Origin: VAZQ01 sp040510815
GTDB taxonomy: Bacteria; Pseudomonadota; Alphaproteobacteria; Rhizobiales; Xanthobacteraceae
NCBI GenBank assembly: GCA_040510815.1
Contig: JBEVIH010000056.1
Span: 1-40,028, forward strand
Direction of reading: 5' to 3'
DNA: 40,028 bases
In this document: one piece after another, positions 39,016-40,028 of the stretch
Layout of the letters: each line of letters starts with the position of its first letter
Position numbering within the stretch: the first letter of the stretch is position 1
Program-made: the position numbers and the translations under genes
Notes under the pieces: generated by a model
The model's input: only the letters and a program-made list of their open reading frames with translations
Told to the model about the DNA's origin: nothing
The model's database searches: none

Positions 39016-40028
39016 TCAATACACGCCGCTCCGGTGGCGCAGCAACCTCGAGCAAACCAGGCCCACGCCCATCACCACCGCGGCGCCGATGAGCAGCGTC
39101 GGCTCCGGCCCGCCATGGGCGAAGCCGATGCCGTAGATCACCGGCCCCACCGCCTGGCCGAGATAGAAGAAGCAGGAATGCAGCGAGGCGGCGGCGCCGC
39201 GCGCGGTCTGCGACAGCTCGGTGACATGCACCTGGATGCTGCTGTGCAGCAGGTAGAAGCCGAGCCCGAAGCCGAAATAGATCGCCACCTGCCAATACCA
39301 GGGAAAGTGCAGCGCGACGAGAATGAGGCCGCTCGCCGCCACGGCGCCGCCGATGATCATCAGGCGGCGCTCCGGCACCCTGCCGATCAGAAAGGGGATC
39401 ATGAACGAATAGGCGACGCCGCCGACCGCGAAGGCGGCGATCAGCAGCCCGGCGACCGACGCCTTGGTCTCGCCGGTGGCCAGCAGGAGGATCGCCACGT
39501 AGGGAAACAGCCCGTGGATGAAGATCGCCTCGAGAAACACGGCGCCGAAGCACACCTTGGCGCGTGGATCGGCGAAGATGCTGCGGAAGTTCGCCACGAC
39601 GGCGGCGCGGTGGAACGGCGCGGGCGGCGGCGTCGCGACGCCGCGGAAGGCGAAGAACGCGATCATCGTCACGGCCAGGCCGAACAGCCCGAGGATGCCG
39701 AACACGCCGCGCCAGCCGAGCAGGTCGCCGATCACGCCCGAGAGGGTGGCGCCGAGCAGGTTGCCGGTGAGGCCCACCGCCAGCAGCCGCGCGATCGACA
39801 CCTGGCGCTGATTGATCGGCACGAGATCGCCGATCAGCGCCATCCCGATCGGGAAGACGCCGCCCGCCACGATCCCCGCCGCCACCCGCATCGCCACCAG
39901 GAATGAGAAGCTGGTGGCGACTGCGCAGGCCAGCGCCGAAAGGGCGACGATGAGCACGCACCAGTTCATCAGCCGGGTCTTGCCGAAGAAATCGCCGATG
40001 GTGCCGAGCGCCGGCTGCACCAGCGCAT
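39016..40028 (-). CDS. MFS transporter, 5' end outside window
   Basis: This is the C-terminal portion (at least 337 residues) of a major facilitator superfamily transporter. About ten hydrophobic segments are visible, for example NWCVLIVALSALACAVATSF, LLGWRGVFGILGLFGLAVTMIAFFAF and WQVAIYFGFGLGFYLLHSSI. The loop GTIGDFFGKTRLMNW corresponds to the conserved G-x-x-x-D-R/K-x-G-R/K-R motif between helices 2 and 3, and RVAAGIVAGGVFPIGMALIGDLVP to the next helices. The frame continues past the window edge with no start yet. The predicted role is drug/metabolite efflux or uptake; the substrate is unknown. Confidence 0.9.
   Translation of the reverse strand, partial: ALVQPALGTIGDFFGKTRLMNWCVLIVALSALACAVATSFSFLVAMRVAAGIVAGGVFPIGMALIGDLVPINQRQVSIARLLAVGLTGNLLGATLSGVIGDLLGWRGVFGILGLFGLAVTMIAFFAFRGVATPPPAPFHRAAVVANFRSIFADPRAKVCFGAVFLEAIFIHGLFPYVAILLLATGETKASVAGLLIAAFAVGGVAYSFMIPFLIGRVPERRLMIIGGAVAASGLILVALHFPWYWQVAIYFGFGLGFYLLHSSIQVHVTELSQTARGAAASLHSCFFYLGQAVGPVIYGIGFAHGGPEPTLLIGAAVVMGVGLVCSRLLRHRSGVY

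Overview
The window looks like chromosome from a high-GC alphaproteobacterium of the order Hyphomicrobiales (Rhizobiales), most likely in or near the Bradyrhizobium/Rhodopseudomonas/Xanthobacteraceae group. This is inferred from four things: GC-rich codon use that leaves long antisense shadow ORFs, stand-alone twin-arginine ABC substrate-binding proteins of the RRxxF...ARAQQ type, a thiO-thiS-thiG-thiE order, and a palindromic intergenic element with a GGAAAAGTGG/ACCGGTT core typical of these genomes. No rRNA, tRNA, CRISPR array or transposase was seen.

Layout. (1) 1-6392 is ordinary housekeeping sequence: the 3' end of an alpha/beta hydrolase, a D-Ala-D-Ala carboxypeptidase, a two-gene ABC-2 exporter, a pirin, and an M32 carboxypeptidase. 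(2) 6417-22047 is a glycan-biosynthesis region. A short minus-strand operon (GT2 plus an AlkP-superfamily phosphodiesterase) and a plus-strand polytopic membrane protein are followed by a five-gene minus-strand operon that reads GT4 -> AsnB-GT2-GT4 giant fusion -> NodB-like deacetylase -> GT2-GT4 fusion -> GT2. Several junctions overlap (TGATG, ATGA). No flippase, polymerase or export ABC gene lies in the region. (3) 22421-24151 is a secreted or anchored subtilisin with 13 tandem lysine-containing pentapeptides. (4) 24226-29909 is a complete peptide-type (Dpp/Opp-like) ABC transporter in the unusual order D-F-A-B-C, divergent from an isochorismatase-like cysteine hydrolase (30227-30976) and a Tat-exported PuuE-like deacetylase (31147-32145). 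(5) 32190-33194 is an orphan Bug/TctC solute-binding protein. (6) 33275-36787 is a thiamine operon, thiO-thiS-thiG-thiE-tenA, preceded by a clear TPP riboswitch (about 36792-36869). (7) 37019-38997 holds two tandem ABC-type substrate-binding paralogues. (8) 39016 to the window end is an MFS transporter that runs off the edge.

Most notable is the 1550-residue protein at 15965-20617. It joins a glutamine-hydrolysing asparagine synthase, a GT2-like domain, an unassigned domain of about 125 residues and a GT4 glycosyltransferase in one uninterrupted frame. The unassigned domain plus GT4 is duplicated in the neighbouring 846-residue GT2-GT4 protein. Together with the deacetylase-like protein this suggests a locus making an unusual, possibly amidated, surface glycan. 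Secondary points of interest are a TPP riboswitch whose conserved aptamer bases are also the Shine-Dalgarno sequence of thiO, the pentapeptide array in the subtilisin, and a strong hairpin just after the peptide-binding-protein gene.
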